Positions 1-6,867 of a DNA stretch of 8,775 nucleotides are shown piece by piece (the stretch's first letter is position 1; every line of letters starts with the position of its first letter). The stretch lies in contig JAQCMX010000230.1 of NCBI GenBank assembly GCA_028274885.1, positions 1 through 8,775 on the forward strand, in the 5' to 3' direction. Under the pieces are notes generated by a model. That model had not been told where the DNA came from, ran no database searches, and worked only from the letters and a program-made list of their open reading frames with translations. The position numbers and the translations under genes were made by a program. The DNA comes from Haloarculaceae archaeon. Its GTDB lineage: Archaea; Halobacteriota; Halobacteria; Halobacteriales; Haloarculaceae.

Positions 1-387
1 GTCGTCACGGCGCTCCAACCGCCGCTGGTAGAAACCAGCAACGTTTGTCGCCTGGCGATCCGGACTCTCGTTGTATGTCAGAAAGTAACTGCTCGTTCTG
101 GCTCTGTCGCCGTCGATGTCGACGACCTGGTTGGTGATAAAGTGGTTCGAGAGCGGCGATTCTTCCATCGACCCCTCGAACATCGCCACGATCTCGGCGA
201 TACCCTCGTAGGTACCCCAGGGGTCGACCTCGACAACGGCGTCGTCGGCAAAGACTGACCGGAGCGTCTCCGTGTCGTTTGCATCGACCCCCCGGGAGTA
301 CATCTGGATAGCTTCCTCGACGTTGCGGGTACTCTCAAGTTCCGCGATCCGTTTCTCGAGTTCGGACAGAGCGGCTTCCTCGGTCAT
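1..387 (-). CDS. SnoaL/NTF2-like protein, C-terminus cut by window edge
   Basis: The first 129 codons of a minus-strand gene are visible, starting at the ATG at 387-385; the rest lies beyond the left edge. The N-terminal helix (MTEEAALSELEKRIAELES) is charged. It is followed by a pattern typical of SnoaL-like/NTF2-fold proteins: a helix ending IQMYSRGVDANDTETLRSVF, then ADDAVVEVDPWGTYEG, a helix (IAEIVAMFEG), then SNHFITNQVVDIDGDRARTSSYFLTY and the start of another strand (AGFYQRRL). Members of this fold include small cyclases, isomerases, dehydratases and ring-hydroxylating dioxygenase beta-subunit relatives, so the substrate cannot be inferred. There is no signal peptide or membrane segment, so it is probably cytoplasmic. 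The start is supported by a TATA-like element about 27 bp upstream. It is divergent from the beta-propeller gene, with a long spacer between. Family call fairly sure, function unknown. Confidence 0.8.
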   Translation of the reverse strand, partial: MTEEAALSELEKRIAELESTRNVEEAIQMYSRGVDANDTETLRSVFADDAVVEVDPWGTYEGIAEIVAMFEGSMEESPLSNHFITNQVVDIDGDRARTSSYFLTYNESPDRQATNVAGFYQRRLERRDD

Positions 388-410
388 GGGTTATGGTGTG
401 GCCGGAGGGT

Positions 411-418
411 CTTAACAC
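411..418 (-). promoter_or_regulatory. TATA-like box of the SnoaL-like gene
   Basis: On the minus strand this reads GTGTTAAG, centred about 27 bp before the ATG at 387. That is the spacing of a leaderless haloarchaeal transcript. No Shine-Dalgarno is present. It is a weak match to the A-box and is inferred mainly from position. Confidence 0.4.
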
Positions 419-577
419 TAGCTCTGACCGAACCAACTACCGTTAGGCGTCACGGCAGCCAACAGAACCCGGCGGCCGGACTGATCGGTTGCGACAACGG
501 CTGAAAAACGGATCGATTTGGGAGAACCGCCTTTGCAGGGGTGGGCGGCGAAAATCCAGTCGGTTACGAGCCCTCCG

Positions 578-611
578 TTCTGTGGACGGGCCCGCGTGGA
601 AGTCCACAGAA
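578..611. repeat. Perfect 10-bp inverted repeat (hairpin)
   Basis: TTCTGTGGAC at 578-587 is matched exactly by its reverse complement GTCCACAGAA at 602-611. The 14-nt loop contains the palindrome GGGCCC. It lies inside the long spacer, far from either start codon. No T-run follows, so it does not look like a simple terminator. It could be a protein-binding site, an RNA hairpin or a relic of a mobile element end. Confidence 0.6.
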
Positions 612-857
612 TACAATACTGTTAGCCGCGAAGATCCCCGCATTTGTCTGCCGTGTCGAACAGCGCCCTCTGAGCGATGATGACGCTCATCTCAATCTGA
701 GGCCGGTCGTGTCGGCTGCTCGCACGTCGAATCAGCGAGTGCCCTCCCACGAACAGACCGCGATTCAACGGAGCAGTGTAGGGCAATTTATTAGTTTACG
801 GATCAAAAGTAGCGGACAGCTGATACATCCCGTCGCTGAATCGGCTCACAGACGAAA

Positions 858-876
858 GGTACCGGCAGTGGGTACC
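858..876. promoter_or_regulatory. Paired GGTACC palindromes upstream of the TATA box
   Basis: Two copies of GGTACC sit at 858-863 and 871-876, 13 bp apart start to start. The second ends about 10 bp before the TATA box at 886-893. This is where haloarchaeal activators or the BRE/TFB contact zone would lie, so a dimeric regulator site is possible. It may also be chance, because GGTACC occurs elsewhere in the window (2297-2302). Confidence 0.25.
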
Positions 877-885
877 GTGATGGAA

Positions 886-893
886 TTATATAA
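886..893 (+). promoter_or_regulatory. TATA box of the beta-propeller lipoprotein gene
   Basis: TTATATAA is a strong A-box, centred about 33 bp before the ATG at 923. It predicts a transcript with a leader of only a few nucleotides. The AT-rich element stands out from the surrounding GC-rich sequence. Confidence 0.65.
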
Positions 894-922
894 GTCGTCA
901 CTACGAGGAAAGGACAGAGAAG

Positions 923-2215
923 ATGAAACAGAGACTGTCACGGCGCAGGATGTTGGCGGCCAGCGCAGGTGTACTCGCCGCCGCTGGCTGTCAGGCGCCG
1001 ACAACCAACTCCGGTGGGGAGTCCGAACTGCCCGAGAGCGTCGAGAAGGTCGCCAATCCGGCGGAACAGACCACCCTGGAAGGCGTCAGCCAGTTTCGCC
1101 GATCGCTGGAAAACTGGGGCTACTACCCGGAGGAGACGGTGCCGGATACAGTCGACGTAGAGTGGCGAATCCCAGAACACAACACCGACGATCATACCGC
1201 AGCGAAAGCGAGTGCCGTGCCACTCTCCGAGGATGCTATCGTCTTCCCCGGAGACACGGGCTATCTGACTGCCCTCTCCGTGGATGGCGAGGTGCTCTGG
1301 CAACAGGAGACCGACATGGTCGGCAGAGGCATTCACGGTACACCGGTCGTCGCGGAGGGGATGGTGTACGTCGGCGCGTACGACGGTATCCTGTACGGGT
1401 TTGACGCCCAGACGGGCGAAAAGCGGTGGGAGACGAAACTCGGCGGGTCAATCGGTGGCAGCCCCACATACGATGGGGACGCAATTTACGTTGCTGTCGA
1501 ATATCCGGACCCGGAGGGAAGTACCTTCGCCGTAGACCCGGACTCGGGAGACGTGGTCTGGGAAGACGACCAGGGAAGGCCGACCGACCACCCACACTGC
1601 ACACCGGCGATCGATCCGACGACCGGGACGATAACGCTTGGCTCGAACGACGGCATGCTTTACGCGTGGGAGTACCCCTCACTGGAGTTCAAGTGGCGCT
1701 TCGAGACAGACCCCGACAACGACACTGACGGTGAGATCAAAGAACCGATCGCAGCGTACGACGATGCGGCATTTTTCGGCTCCTGGGACAGAAACATCTA
1801 CCGGGTTGATCTCGAAACCGGCACCGAGGACTGGTCGTTCGAGACAGGCGGGCTCTCGATGGTCGGACCGGGGGTCGACCCGACACGCGACGAGATCTAC
1901 GGGGGGAGTCACGACGGCAACCTCTATGCGCTGGATGCACAGACGGGCGAGGAACGGTGGCGGTTCGAAACGGACCGGCCGTTGACCGGTTGTCCGACCG
2001 TCTGTCAGGATCGGATCGTCTTTGGCTCGAAAGACCAGACGCTGTATGCCATCGAAACGGACACGGCAGAGGAGGTCTGGCGCGTCGAGAGCGACGGTTC
2101 CGTGACGAGCACGCCGCGGGTCCACGGTGGTGCAATATACTACGCCGAGCGGGCCCCGGACCCGGAGAACGGTGAGATCGATGGCGGTGCTTACAAGCTG
2201 GTAGACGCAGGCTGA
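923..2215 (+). CDS. Tat-exported lipoprotein with PQQ-type beta-propeller
   Basis: The 430-aa protein begins with a Tat lipoprotein signal: SRRRML at residues 6-11, a hydrophobic Ala-rich stretch, and the lipobox AAAGC with Cys23 as the predicted lipidated residue. After a low-complexity linker come repeated blades of the PQQ/BamB type, with motifs such as GAYDGILYGFDAQTGEKRW. Blade tryptophans fall at about 126, 169, 213, 258, 304, 346 and 386. An earlier W81 and closing strands at about 404-428 suggest an eight-bladed ring. The PQQ-dehydrogenase catalytic portion is absent and no enzyme active site is evident. It is therefore more likely a surface scaffold or binding protein, anchored to the outer face of the membrane, than a dehydrogenase. 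It is monocistronic, has a strong near-leaderless promoter, and converges on the CapA gene. Fold and export are confident; the partner is unknown. Confidence 0.9.
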   Translation: MKQRLSRRRMLAASAGVLAAAGCQAPTTNSGGESELPESVEKVANPAEQTTLEGVSQFRRSLENWGYYPEETVPDTVDVEWRIPEHNTDDHTAAKASAVPLSEDAIVFPGDTGYLTALSVDGEVLWQQETDMVGRGIHGTPVVAEGMVYVGAYDGILYGFDAQTGEKRWETKLGGSIGGSPTYDGDAIYVAVEYPDPEGSTFAVDPDSGDVVWEDDQGRPTDHPHCTPAIDPTTGTITLGSNDGMLYAWEYPSLEFKWRFETDPDNDTDGEIKEPIAAYDDAAFFGSWDRNIYRVDLETGTEDWSFETGGLSMVGPGVDPTRDEIYGGSHDGNLYALDAQTGEERWRFETDRPLTGCPTVCQDRIVFGSKDQTLYAIETDTAEEVWRVESDGSVTSTPRVHGGAIYYAERAPDPENGEIDGGAYKLVDAG

Positions 2216-2332
2216 TACTGTGTACGGCGACCATCTGCAGGGGTGTCGACAGACGCCAGTGTGGCGGGTCCGACCGCCGAGACAGATCCTCGCGGTGGTA
2301 CCAAATCACAATACTCAGCACGCGAGACCGGG

Positions 2333-3448
2333 TCACCCCCCATCCAGTGGAACCGAGAGAGTCTCGTCGGTCCGCTCGACAGTTGTACCGAACGGTTCCG
2401 AGCGCTTTTCGATGGTCTCGCGAACCCACGCAGTTGCGTCCGCGTCTGCGATAGTAGCGGTCTCGTCTTCGATCTCGATCGGGACGAGAGAGAGCTGTTC
2501 CAGTGACCCGTCGGAGACGACCAGCTCGAAGAGCGCGCTGCGCTTGTTGTGAAACCCGTCTTTGTGGATGTAGTCATCGACGAAGTCGCCGGCGTCGTAG
2601 ATGATCGGACAACCCTGGTGAACCTCGACACCCTGCAGGACGTGGGCGCTGTGGCCGTGCACGACGTCGACGCCACGTTCGACGAGCCAGCGGGCAAAAA
2701 CCGTCTGTCTCCGGCTGGGTCTGGTCTCCCAGTTTGGCCCCCAGTGGAGTGAGGCGACGACGAGATCAGGGTCGTGTTTACCTGCCCGGGCGAGCGCCAT
2801 CTCGACCAATTGATTGGTTTCCGGCACCGACGGATCGAGGGTCGCGTAGGCAGTCCCCGGTTCGTGTTCGGACGCTGCAAACGTCTCGTACTGGTCGGTC
2901 AATGCGATCGTGGCGACCGTCAGTTGGCCGATCTCTGCGATTGCAGGCTCTCTTGCCGCGTCCCGGTCGGGTCCGGCGCCGGCGTGTGCGATACCTGCGT
3001 CCTCGAGATGAGTACGTGTCTTTTCGAGGGCTGGCTCCTGAAAGTCAAGAATGTGATTGTTTGCGAGCGAAACGACGGCGGTGTTCGCTGCCCGGAGTGC
3101 CGGGACTGCGAAATCTGGGTCGGCGCGAAAGTAGTAGGTCTTGTCAGGCCACTTGCGGCCACCCTCGGAGAGACAACACTCGAGGTTCATGACGAGTCCA
3201 TCGACACCGCGAAGTCGGTCCAGCGTCGACCCCCAGACACCAGCAGGGTCACTACCGACCCACTGTTCGTTGACACTTCGGCCGAGCATGACATCCCCGA
3301 CAAACCCGATTCTGGCATCTACCCGGGTGGTGCTGGAAACGCGGCCGGCTGTTCGCTCCCCGTTTGGTGTTTCTGTCTTGGAGCCGTCGGTACAGCCTGC
3401 CAGTGCCATGCTGCCTGCCGCCAGCAATCCGCGACGCGTCCACCCCAT
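2333..3448 (-). CDS. CapA-family metallophosphatase-like Tat lipoprotein
   Basis: From the ATG at 3448 the protein has 371 residues. It opens with a compact Tat lipoprotein signal: WTRRGLL, a hydrophobic core, and the lipobox LAGC with Cys19. The mature part has the CapA (poly-gamma-glutamate synthesis; calcineurin-like) motifs in order: GFVGDVMLGR with Asp52, NLE at 88-90, ANNHILD at 129-135, LHWG with His235, and GHSAHVLQ with His266/His269. These are the expected metal ligands. CapA proteins take part in polyglutamate capsule synthesis in some bacteria, but standalone haloarchaeal members have no settled role, and no CapB/CapC is visible here. A GTG at 3517 would add 23 Arg/Ser-rich residues and overlap the crtY stop by four bases. 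I prefer 3448 because the Tat motif then sits at the very N-terminus. It probably shares a transcript with crtY. Confidence 0.85.
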   Translation of the reverse strand: MGWTRRGLLAAGSMALAGCTDGSKTETPNGERTAGRVSSTTRVDARIGFVGDVMLGRSVNEQWVGSDPAGVWGSTLDRLRGVDGLVMNLECCLSEGGRKWPDKTYYFRADPDFAVPALRAANTAVVSLANNHILDFQEPALEKTRTHLEDAGIAHAGAGPDRDAAREPAIAEIGQLTVATIALTDQYETFAASEHEPGTAYATLDPSVPETNQLVEMALARAGKHDPDLVVASLHWGPNWETRPSRRQTVFARWLVERGVDVVHGHSAHVLQGVEVHQGCPIIYDAGDFVDDYIHKDGFHNKRSALFELVVSDGSLEQLSLVPIEIEDETATIADADATAWVRETIEKRSEPFGTTVERTDETLSVPLDGG

Positions 3449-3513
3449 CTGTCGGTAGATACGCAGCGAGTGACTTGAACGCTCTGTTCGGCGCGACCGT
3501 TCGAACCGGGGAG

Positions 3514-4323
3514 TCACTCACCGGGGTACTGGTTGTCGGATTCGCGAAACCACGCCAACCGCCTGACCCGGGCCAGCTGGGGCGAATCAGCGATAGTCGG
3601 CCACTGCTCTATGAGCCACAGGTACAGTACGACCGATTGCACGATGAAGACGTTCGTCACCAGGAAAAAGAGCGCTTCCTCGATTGGCAGCCCCAGCGGC
3701 GCAATCCCGACCGTGTAGGTGTCGGAGATAACCCACAGGCCAAGCGAGATTGCGGCCCAATCAGCGATCCACAGATACAGCGTTGGGACGAGAATCGCAA
3801 CCGCTACTGTCCGGCGGGCCCGCCAGAGCTGCGTCCAGCCGAATGCCCACTGGATCGCGAAGATCGGCCCAGCCCACAGTAGGATGGCACCGAGATAGAC
3901 GGTCGACTGTCCAGCGAATAAAAACGACGCACCGATCCCTCCGACACCGAGACCCGTGATGGCACCCAGGGCCCGTTCCCACTTCGACAGTGCCAGATCG
4001 GTGTCGGTCGGAACCGAAAGCTGGCAGAGAAAAAGCACCGTCAGAATCGGCTGGAGCACAAAAAACAGGTATTCCCCGGCAGGGATCGACCACAGACTCC
4101 CCCAGACGACCCCTTCACCGTACCACCAGACGCCGCGATCGATCAGCTGGCTCCCCCAGGGGGTGGTGTAGACAATCGCGAGTGCGACCGTGATCCCGAA
4201 CCCGGCGAGGGGTGCTGGCCCGGCCAGTGTGTCGCCTCGTCGCCACGCGAGGACCCCGAGGGTCGCGATCAGCGGGAGTGTACACACCAGGTGAAATTCG
4301 AAATAGGTACTAGGTGGGATCAT
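3514..4323 (-). CDS. crtY: Lycopene beta-cyclase, fused CrtYc/CrtYd type
   Basis: This 269-aa integral membrane protein has seven or so hydrophobic segments and two homologous halves. Each half ends in the signature of the heterodimeric-type lycopene cyclase family: IPAGEYLFFVLQ at about 80-91 (Glu84) and LPIEEALFFLVTN at about 212-224 (Glu215/Glu216). DWAAISLGLWVI precedes the second. In haloarchaea such fused proteins cyclise both ends of lycopene to beta-carotene, which is the precursor of retinal. The first half keeps only one of the usual two adjacent glutamates (PAGE rather than PxEE). The gene lies downstream of bat and near hop, matching a role in chromophore supply. A Bat-UAS-like palindrome and a putative TATA lie upstream, predicting a leader of roughly 55-60 nt. 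The ATG at 4323 is the only sensible start; no in-frame ATG, GTG or TTG occurs in the leader. The following capA frame can start inside its stop (GTGA). Confidence 0.9.
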   Translation of the reverse strand: MIPPSTYFEFHLVCTLPLIATLGVLAWRRGDTLAGPAPLAGFGITVALAIVYTTPWGSQLIDRGVWWYGEGVVWGSLWSIPAGEYLFFVLQPILTVLFLCQLSVPTDTDLALSKWERALGAITGLGVGGIGASFLFAGQSTVYLGAILLWAGPIFAIQWAFGWTQLWRARRTVAVAILVPTLYLWIADWAAISLGLWVISDTYTVGIAPLGLPIEEALFFLVTNVFIVQSVVLYLWLIEQWPTIADSPQLARVRRLAWFRESDNQYPGE

Positions 4324-4403
4324 CTGTCGTTCGGGAAGAGCCGGTGGGGCGGTTGGTTCCTGCGCAACAAGCCATTCATGTTGTCCATGCCTAAGCGAAA
4401 AGA

Positions 4404-4409
4404 GAATAA
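4404..4409 (-). promoter_or_regulatory. Putative TATA element of crtY
   Basis: The minus strand reads TTCTTTCTTATTCTCT across 4401-4416, with TTATTC at 4409-4404 as the best A-box candidate. It lies 11 bp downstream of the UAS-like palindrome core. It predicts a start near 4380, and hence an untranslated leader of about 57 nt. The match is weak and the call depends on the neighbouring palindrome. Confidence 0.35.
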
Positions 4410-4420
4410 GAAAGAACAGT

Positions 4421-4434
4421 CCTGACTAGTTAGG
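4421..4434 (-). promoter_or_regulatory. Bat UAS-like palindrome upstream of crtY
   Basis: The plus strand reads CCTGACTAGTTAGG, a near-perfect dyad centred on CTAG. With the preceding base it matches 11 of 13 specified positions of the Bat upstream activating sequence I recall for Halobacterium bop, brp and crtB1 (ACCcnactagTTnGG). On the minus strand its core ACTAGTCAGG is identical to the core upstream of hop. It overlaps the bat stop codon (TAA at 4432-4430), so the crtY control site is embedded in the end of the bat gene. Bat binding is an inference. Confidence 0.6.
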
Positions 4435-6499
4435 GCTGAGAGTGGCCGGTCCGGAGAGTATCCGTATCGACAGTTCCATTCTCATCGTAGGTATCCTCGG
4501 AGCGGAACTCGACGTAGGTCTCGATGAGTTTTCGCTCCGCTGCGCGCAGATGCTGGTGGAAGGTCTGCCGGGTCACGTCCATCGACTCGGCGATTTCACT
4601 GCCGTCGGTCGGTCGGGGCCACTCGAAGTAACCGTTCATGTGTGCGGCCTCGAGCGTCGCCCGCTGTCTGTCTGTCAGCTTCTCCTCTACCCGCGAACTG
4701 AACTCGTATGTGGTCTGTTCCCGGGACTGTCGTTCCCGTCGCGACCTGAGATCGACCCCGTCGTAGCGGCGCTTGAGGATCTCGACGATCGATCGCACGT
4801 CGTGTTCCGGCGGTAGTTCGAGTTCGAGTATCGACCGTCTGGGCTCGGCGGTGAGTTGGACGACCGACGCCCCGTGGTCGGCGAGTTGGTGGAATGGTGC
4901 CGGGGTTTCGACGGTGAGGGCAAAGGTACAGGCCGTTCCGGTTTCGGAGATTTCACGCACGTCTTCGACGAACGAGAGCGTCGACAGCGTGGTGAGGTTA
5001 CCACAATCTGTCGCGGTCAGGAACAGTTCGTACGTCTGTGCGTCCCCACCGTTGGTCAGTCCGACGTACTCGACGGTTGCACCGAGTTCGGCGGCGATCT
5101 GCGAGAGCGGGAACGACTCGTCTTTGACCCCGACCTTTACCTCTAAAACGCTGTCGGCGGTCAAAATTTCGGCAGTCTGGATCGCGTTCAATCGGCTCGC
5201 GATCATCTTCCCGATAGACTCGAACAACTGTTGCTCCCGGCGGTCGAGGACGTCGGGGCTATCGCCGTAGACGCCGATGAGACCGTATCGCTTTTTATCG
5301 TACACGAGTGGCACCGCGGCAAACCGTCTGACTCCGGCTTCGTCCGGGCAGAGGTGGCCAATGTCACAGATGTCGGTGAGACAGACCGCGATCTGACCGG
5401 ATTCGAGCGATTCGAGAGCAGGGTCAGGCAGTGCTTCCAGCGAGAGGTCGGTCGGCGGATCACCCGGGAAGCCGGCGGTCGCATCGAAGATAACGGTATC
5501 GTCTGTGGGATCTGTCGACCCGATCCAGCACGCGGTGTACCCCTCCGCCTCAACGATCTCGTCACAGATCTTCTGAGCGACAATCGGCCGTTCGTTCTGT
5601 TCGATCAGCACCTGGCTGATCTGACGAAGTAGCCCGTTCACACGCCCCAGCGTCCGTCTGAGCATCTCCTTTTCGTCCTGGAGCCGGTTTGCACGCTCCG
5701 CTGCGAGTTGCTCAGCTTTCTTCCGGTCTGTCACGTCATTCTGGAACGCAACGTAGTTGGCGATCTCGCCGTTCTCGTTGCGTATCGGTGCGACCGTCAG
5801 CTCGTTCCAAAAGGGGCTCCCGTCGGAGCGGTAGTTCCGAAGTTCGACAGTGACGGAGGTTTCGTTCTCGACTGCCCTGGCAACCGCCTGAACGGACTGT
5901 GGATTGGTTTCGGGGCCCTGCAACAGTCTGAGGTTTCGGCCCAGGATCTCCCCGCTTTCGTACCCCGTTATCTGTTCCCAGGCGTCGTTCACGTACACGA
6001 CCGGATTGTCCGGCAGCGAGGGGTCTGTCAGCGACATTCCGACCGTGGACTTGTCTATCGCCCGAACGATCTCCTCTGCCTCCGGTTCGTGTCCCGTGAT
6101 ATCACGCCTTTCGGGATGGTCGACGAGATCCGCCGTGATCTCCGCGACAGTCTCTGCAAGTCTGTCGAGCGAGGCCGGACCGTTTCGCCCCACGAACCGG
6201 TCGACGCCAGCATTGAACGCCTCCTCTATCTCGAACCCCTTCGTCTCATCAAACAGAATAGATGGCATCTCCTCGTCGATCTCACACACCCCTTCTAGCA
6301 GCGAGAAACCATCGTCTCCGGAGAGCGTGTAGCTGCTGATTACGCAATCGAACCGTTCTGCCGCCACCTTGACCAGTGCCTGGGTTGCACTGTGGACCAT
6401 CGTCACCTCATACCCGCGCTCTTCGAGAGCTGTCTTGATCTCCGAGGCGTCCTCGGGTGGGTGGGCCAGGAGTGCTCGTATGTTTTTCACACGCCCCAT
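4430..6499 (-). CDS. bat: Bat-type sensor-regulator: pseudo-receiver, LOV-like PAS, GAF, HTH_10
   Basis: From the ATG at 6499 the protein has 689 residues, near the size I recall for Halobacterium Bat. Residues 5-120 form a receiver-like domain, but the phospho-acceptor position in CVISSYTLSGDDG is Ser56, and Arg replaces the usual Lys (FVGRNG). Residues 145-260 form a PAS domain of LOV type: GRNLRLLQG at 187-195, FWNEL with Asn232, and VAFQNDVTD with Gln253. The photoactive Cys of GRNCRFLQG is Leu190. A short coiled coil (about 258-290) leads to a GAF domain (about 290-442). A Bat-associated region (about 446-600) and an HTH_10 DNA-binding domain (609-663; LTDRQRATLEAA, GYFEWPR, QTFHQHLRAAERKL) follow. 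No kinase or membrane segment is seen, so it is likely a one-component cytoplasmic regulator. Its position between hop and crtY supports bat over one of the many Bat-like paralogues. A TTG at 6517 would add six residues and is less likely. Confidence 0.85.
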   Translation of the reverse strand: MGRVKNIRALLAHPPEDASEIKTALEERGYEVTMVHSATQALVKVAAERFDCVISSYTLSGDDGFSLLEGVCEIDEEMPSILFDETKGFEIEEAFNAGVDRFVGRNGPASLDRLAETVAEITADLVDHPERRDITGHEPEAEEIVRAIDKSTVGMSLTDPSLPDNPVVYVNDAWEQITGYESGEILGRNLRLLQGPETNPQSVQAVARAVENETSVTVELRNYRSDGSPFWNELTVAPIRNENGEIANYVAFQNDVTDRKKAEQLAAERANRLQDEKEMLRRTLGRVNGLLRQISQVLIEQNERPIVAQKICDEIVEAEGYTACWIGSTDPTDDTVIFDATAGFPGDPPTDLSLEALPDPALESLESGQIAVCLTDICDIGHLCPDEAGVRRFAAVPLVYDKKRYGLIGVYGDSPDVLDRREQQLFESIGKMIASRLNAIQTAEILTADSVLEVKVGVKDESFPLSQIAAELGATVEYVGLTNGGDAQTYELFLTATDCGNLTTLSTLSFVEDVREISETGTACTFALTVETPAPFHQLADHGASVVQLTAEPRRSILELELPPEHDVRSIVEILKRRYDGVDLRSRRERQSREQTTYEFSSRVEEKLTDRQRATLEAAHMNGYFEWPRPTDGSEIAESMDVTRQTFHQHLRAAERKLIETYVEFRSEDTYDENGTVDTDTLRTGHSQP

Positions 6500-6540
6500 T
6501 TGGAAGCTTCGTGCCAAAAAGTTTGGTAATAATAATAGTC

Positions 6541-6550
6541 GATATATATT
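6541..6550 (-). promoter_or_regulatory. TATA box of bat
   Basis: The minus strand reads AATATATATC, a strong A-box about 47 bp upstream of the ATG at 6499. It predicts a leader near 20 nt. No CTAG-centred UAS-like palindrome is seen upstream of it, so bat itself may not be under the same control as crtY and hop. Confidence 0.55.
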
Positions 6551-6641
6551 GTTTGAAGTGTCTAGAGATTACGAGATCAGCGGACGGTCGGCGGGCACCT
6601 GCGGGGGGAAGGGCGTAGAAACGGTGGAAGTTCAAGCGGAC

Positions 6642-6818
6642 TCATTCGGTCGCCTCGAATCTGTAGGCACCGTAGCTGACGAGGAGTCCGGTGGCCGCGA
6701 GTCCGACTCCGAGGATGCCAAAGGGGTGGATCCCGTAAAACAAAACTAAGGGGAGTCCACCGACTGCCAGGAATACGCCGCCGAAGATGCCGCGTTTTCG
6801 CTCTTCATCTGTGACCAT
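6642..6818 (-). CDS. 58-aa two-helix membrane protein, function unknown
   Basis: The protein starts MVTDEERKRG, then has two hydrophobic segments at about 11-30 and 32-52, separated by a short HPFG turn. It ends with the acidic tail RFEATE. It looks like the many small haloarchaeal membrane proteins without assigned function; no motif is recognised. The frame is open back to 6935, but the ATG at 6818 is chosen because a good TATA box sits 26 bp before it, the classic leaderless spacing. The upstream codons also look non-coding and would overlap the neighbouring gene. It lies between the 202-aa membrane protein and bat, all on the minus strand, so it could be co-regulated with the retinal-protein genes, but nothing shows a direct role. 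Confidence 0.7.
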   Translation of the reverse strand: MVTDEERKRGIFGGVFLAVGGLPLVLFYGIHPFGILGVGLAATGLLVSYGAYRFEATE

Positions 6819-6840
6819 GTCCCGGACTTCGGAATGTGGC

Positions 6841-6846
6841 TTATAA
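6841..6846 (-). promoter_or_regulatory. TATA box of the 58-aa protein gene
   Basis: TTATAA (minus strand context GCATTATAAGCC) is centred about 26 bp before the ATG at 6818. It fits a leaderless transcript and decides the start codon of the small gene. It lies in the 49-bp gap after the 202-aa protein gene. Confidence 0.55.
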
Positions 6847-6867
6847 TGCGTTGTGGTTGGAGATACC

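Larger units (their letters stand above)
388..922. other. Gene-free spacer with hairpins between divergent genes
   Basis: About 535 bp lie between the divergent SnoaL-like and beta-propeller genes. No open frame here looks like a haloarchaeal protein: the translations are basic, arginine- and serine-rich and low in Asp/Glu. Visible structure includes the perfect 10-bp inverted repeat at 578-587/602-611, a 6-bp stem TGAGCG/CGCTCA at 671-676/684-689 with a 7-nt loop, an AT-rich TATA-like patch (TTTATTAG) near 787-794, and a pair of GGTACC palindromes at 858-863 and 871-876 just before the TATA box of the downstream gene. No tRNA or rRNA was recognised. The region may hold regulatory DNA, an unrecognised small RNA, or decayed sequence. 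Confidence 0.5.

Noticed and set aside
414..424. CTAG-containing sequence upstream of the SnoaL-like gene as another Bat site
   Set aside because: The flanks do not form the CC...GG palindrome, and the element overlaps the TATA-like box rather than sitting upstream of it.
541..1404. Long plus-strand open frame of 287 codons
   Set aside because: It runs into the beta-propeller gene in another frame, and its translation is Arg/Ser-rich and lacks the acidic composition of the real genes. It is a GC-rich shadow.
2263..2278. Hairpin GGCGG/CCGCC between the convergent genes as a terminator
   Set aside because: The stem is only 5 bp, has no T-run on either strand, and such stems are frequent in GC-rich DNA.
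1737..2429. 230-codon minus-strand frame across the beta-propeller end
   Set aside because: The translation is Arg/Ser/Pro-rich and antisense to clear propeller repeats, so it is a shadow frame.
2774..3478. 234-codon plus-strand frame opposite CapA
   Set aside because: It is antisense to a gene with clear CapA motifs, and its Cys- and Arg-rich translation has no recognisable fold.
6500..6517. TTG start six codons upstream for bat
   Set aside because: An ATG at 6499 begins just before the receiver domain. TTG is a rare start in haloarchaea and the extra residues add no recognisable domain sequence.
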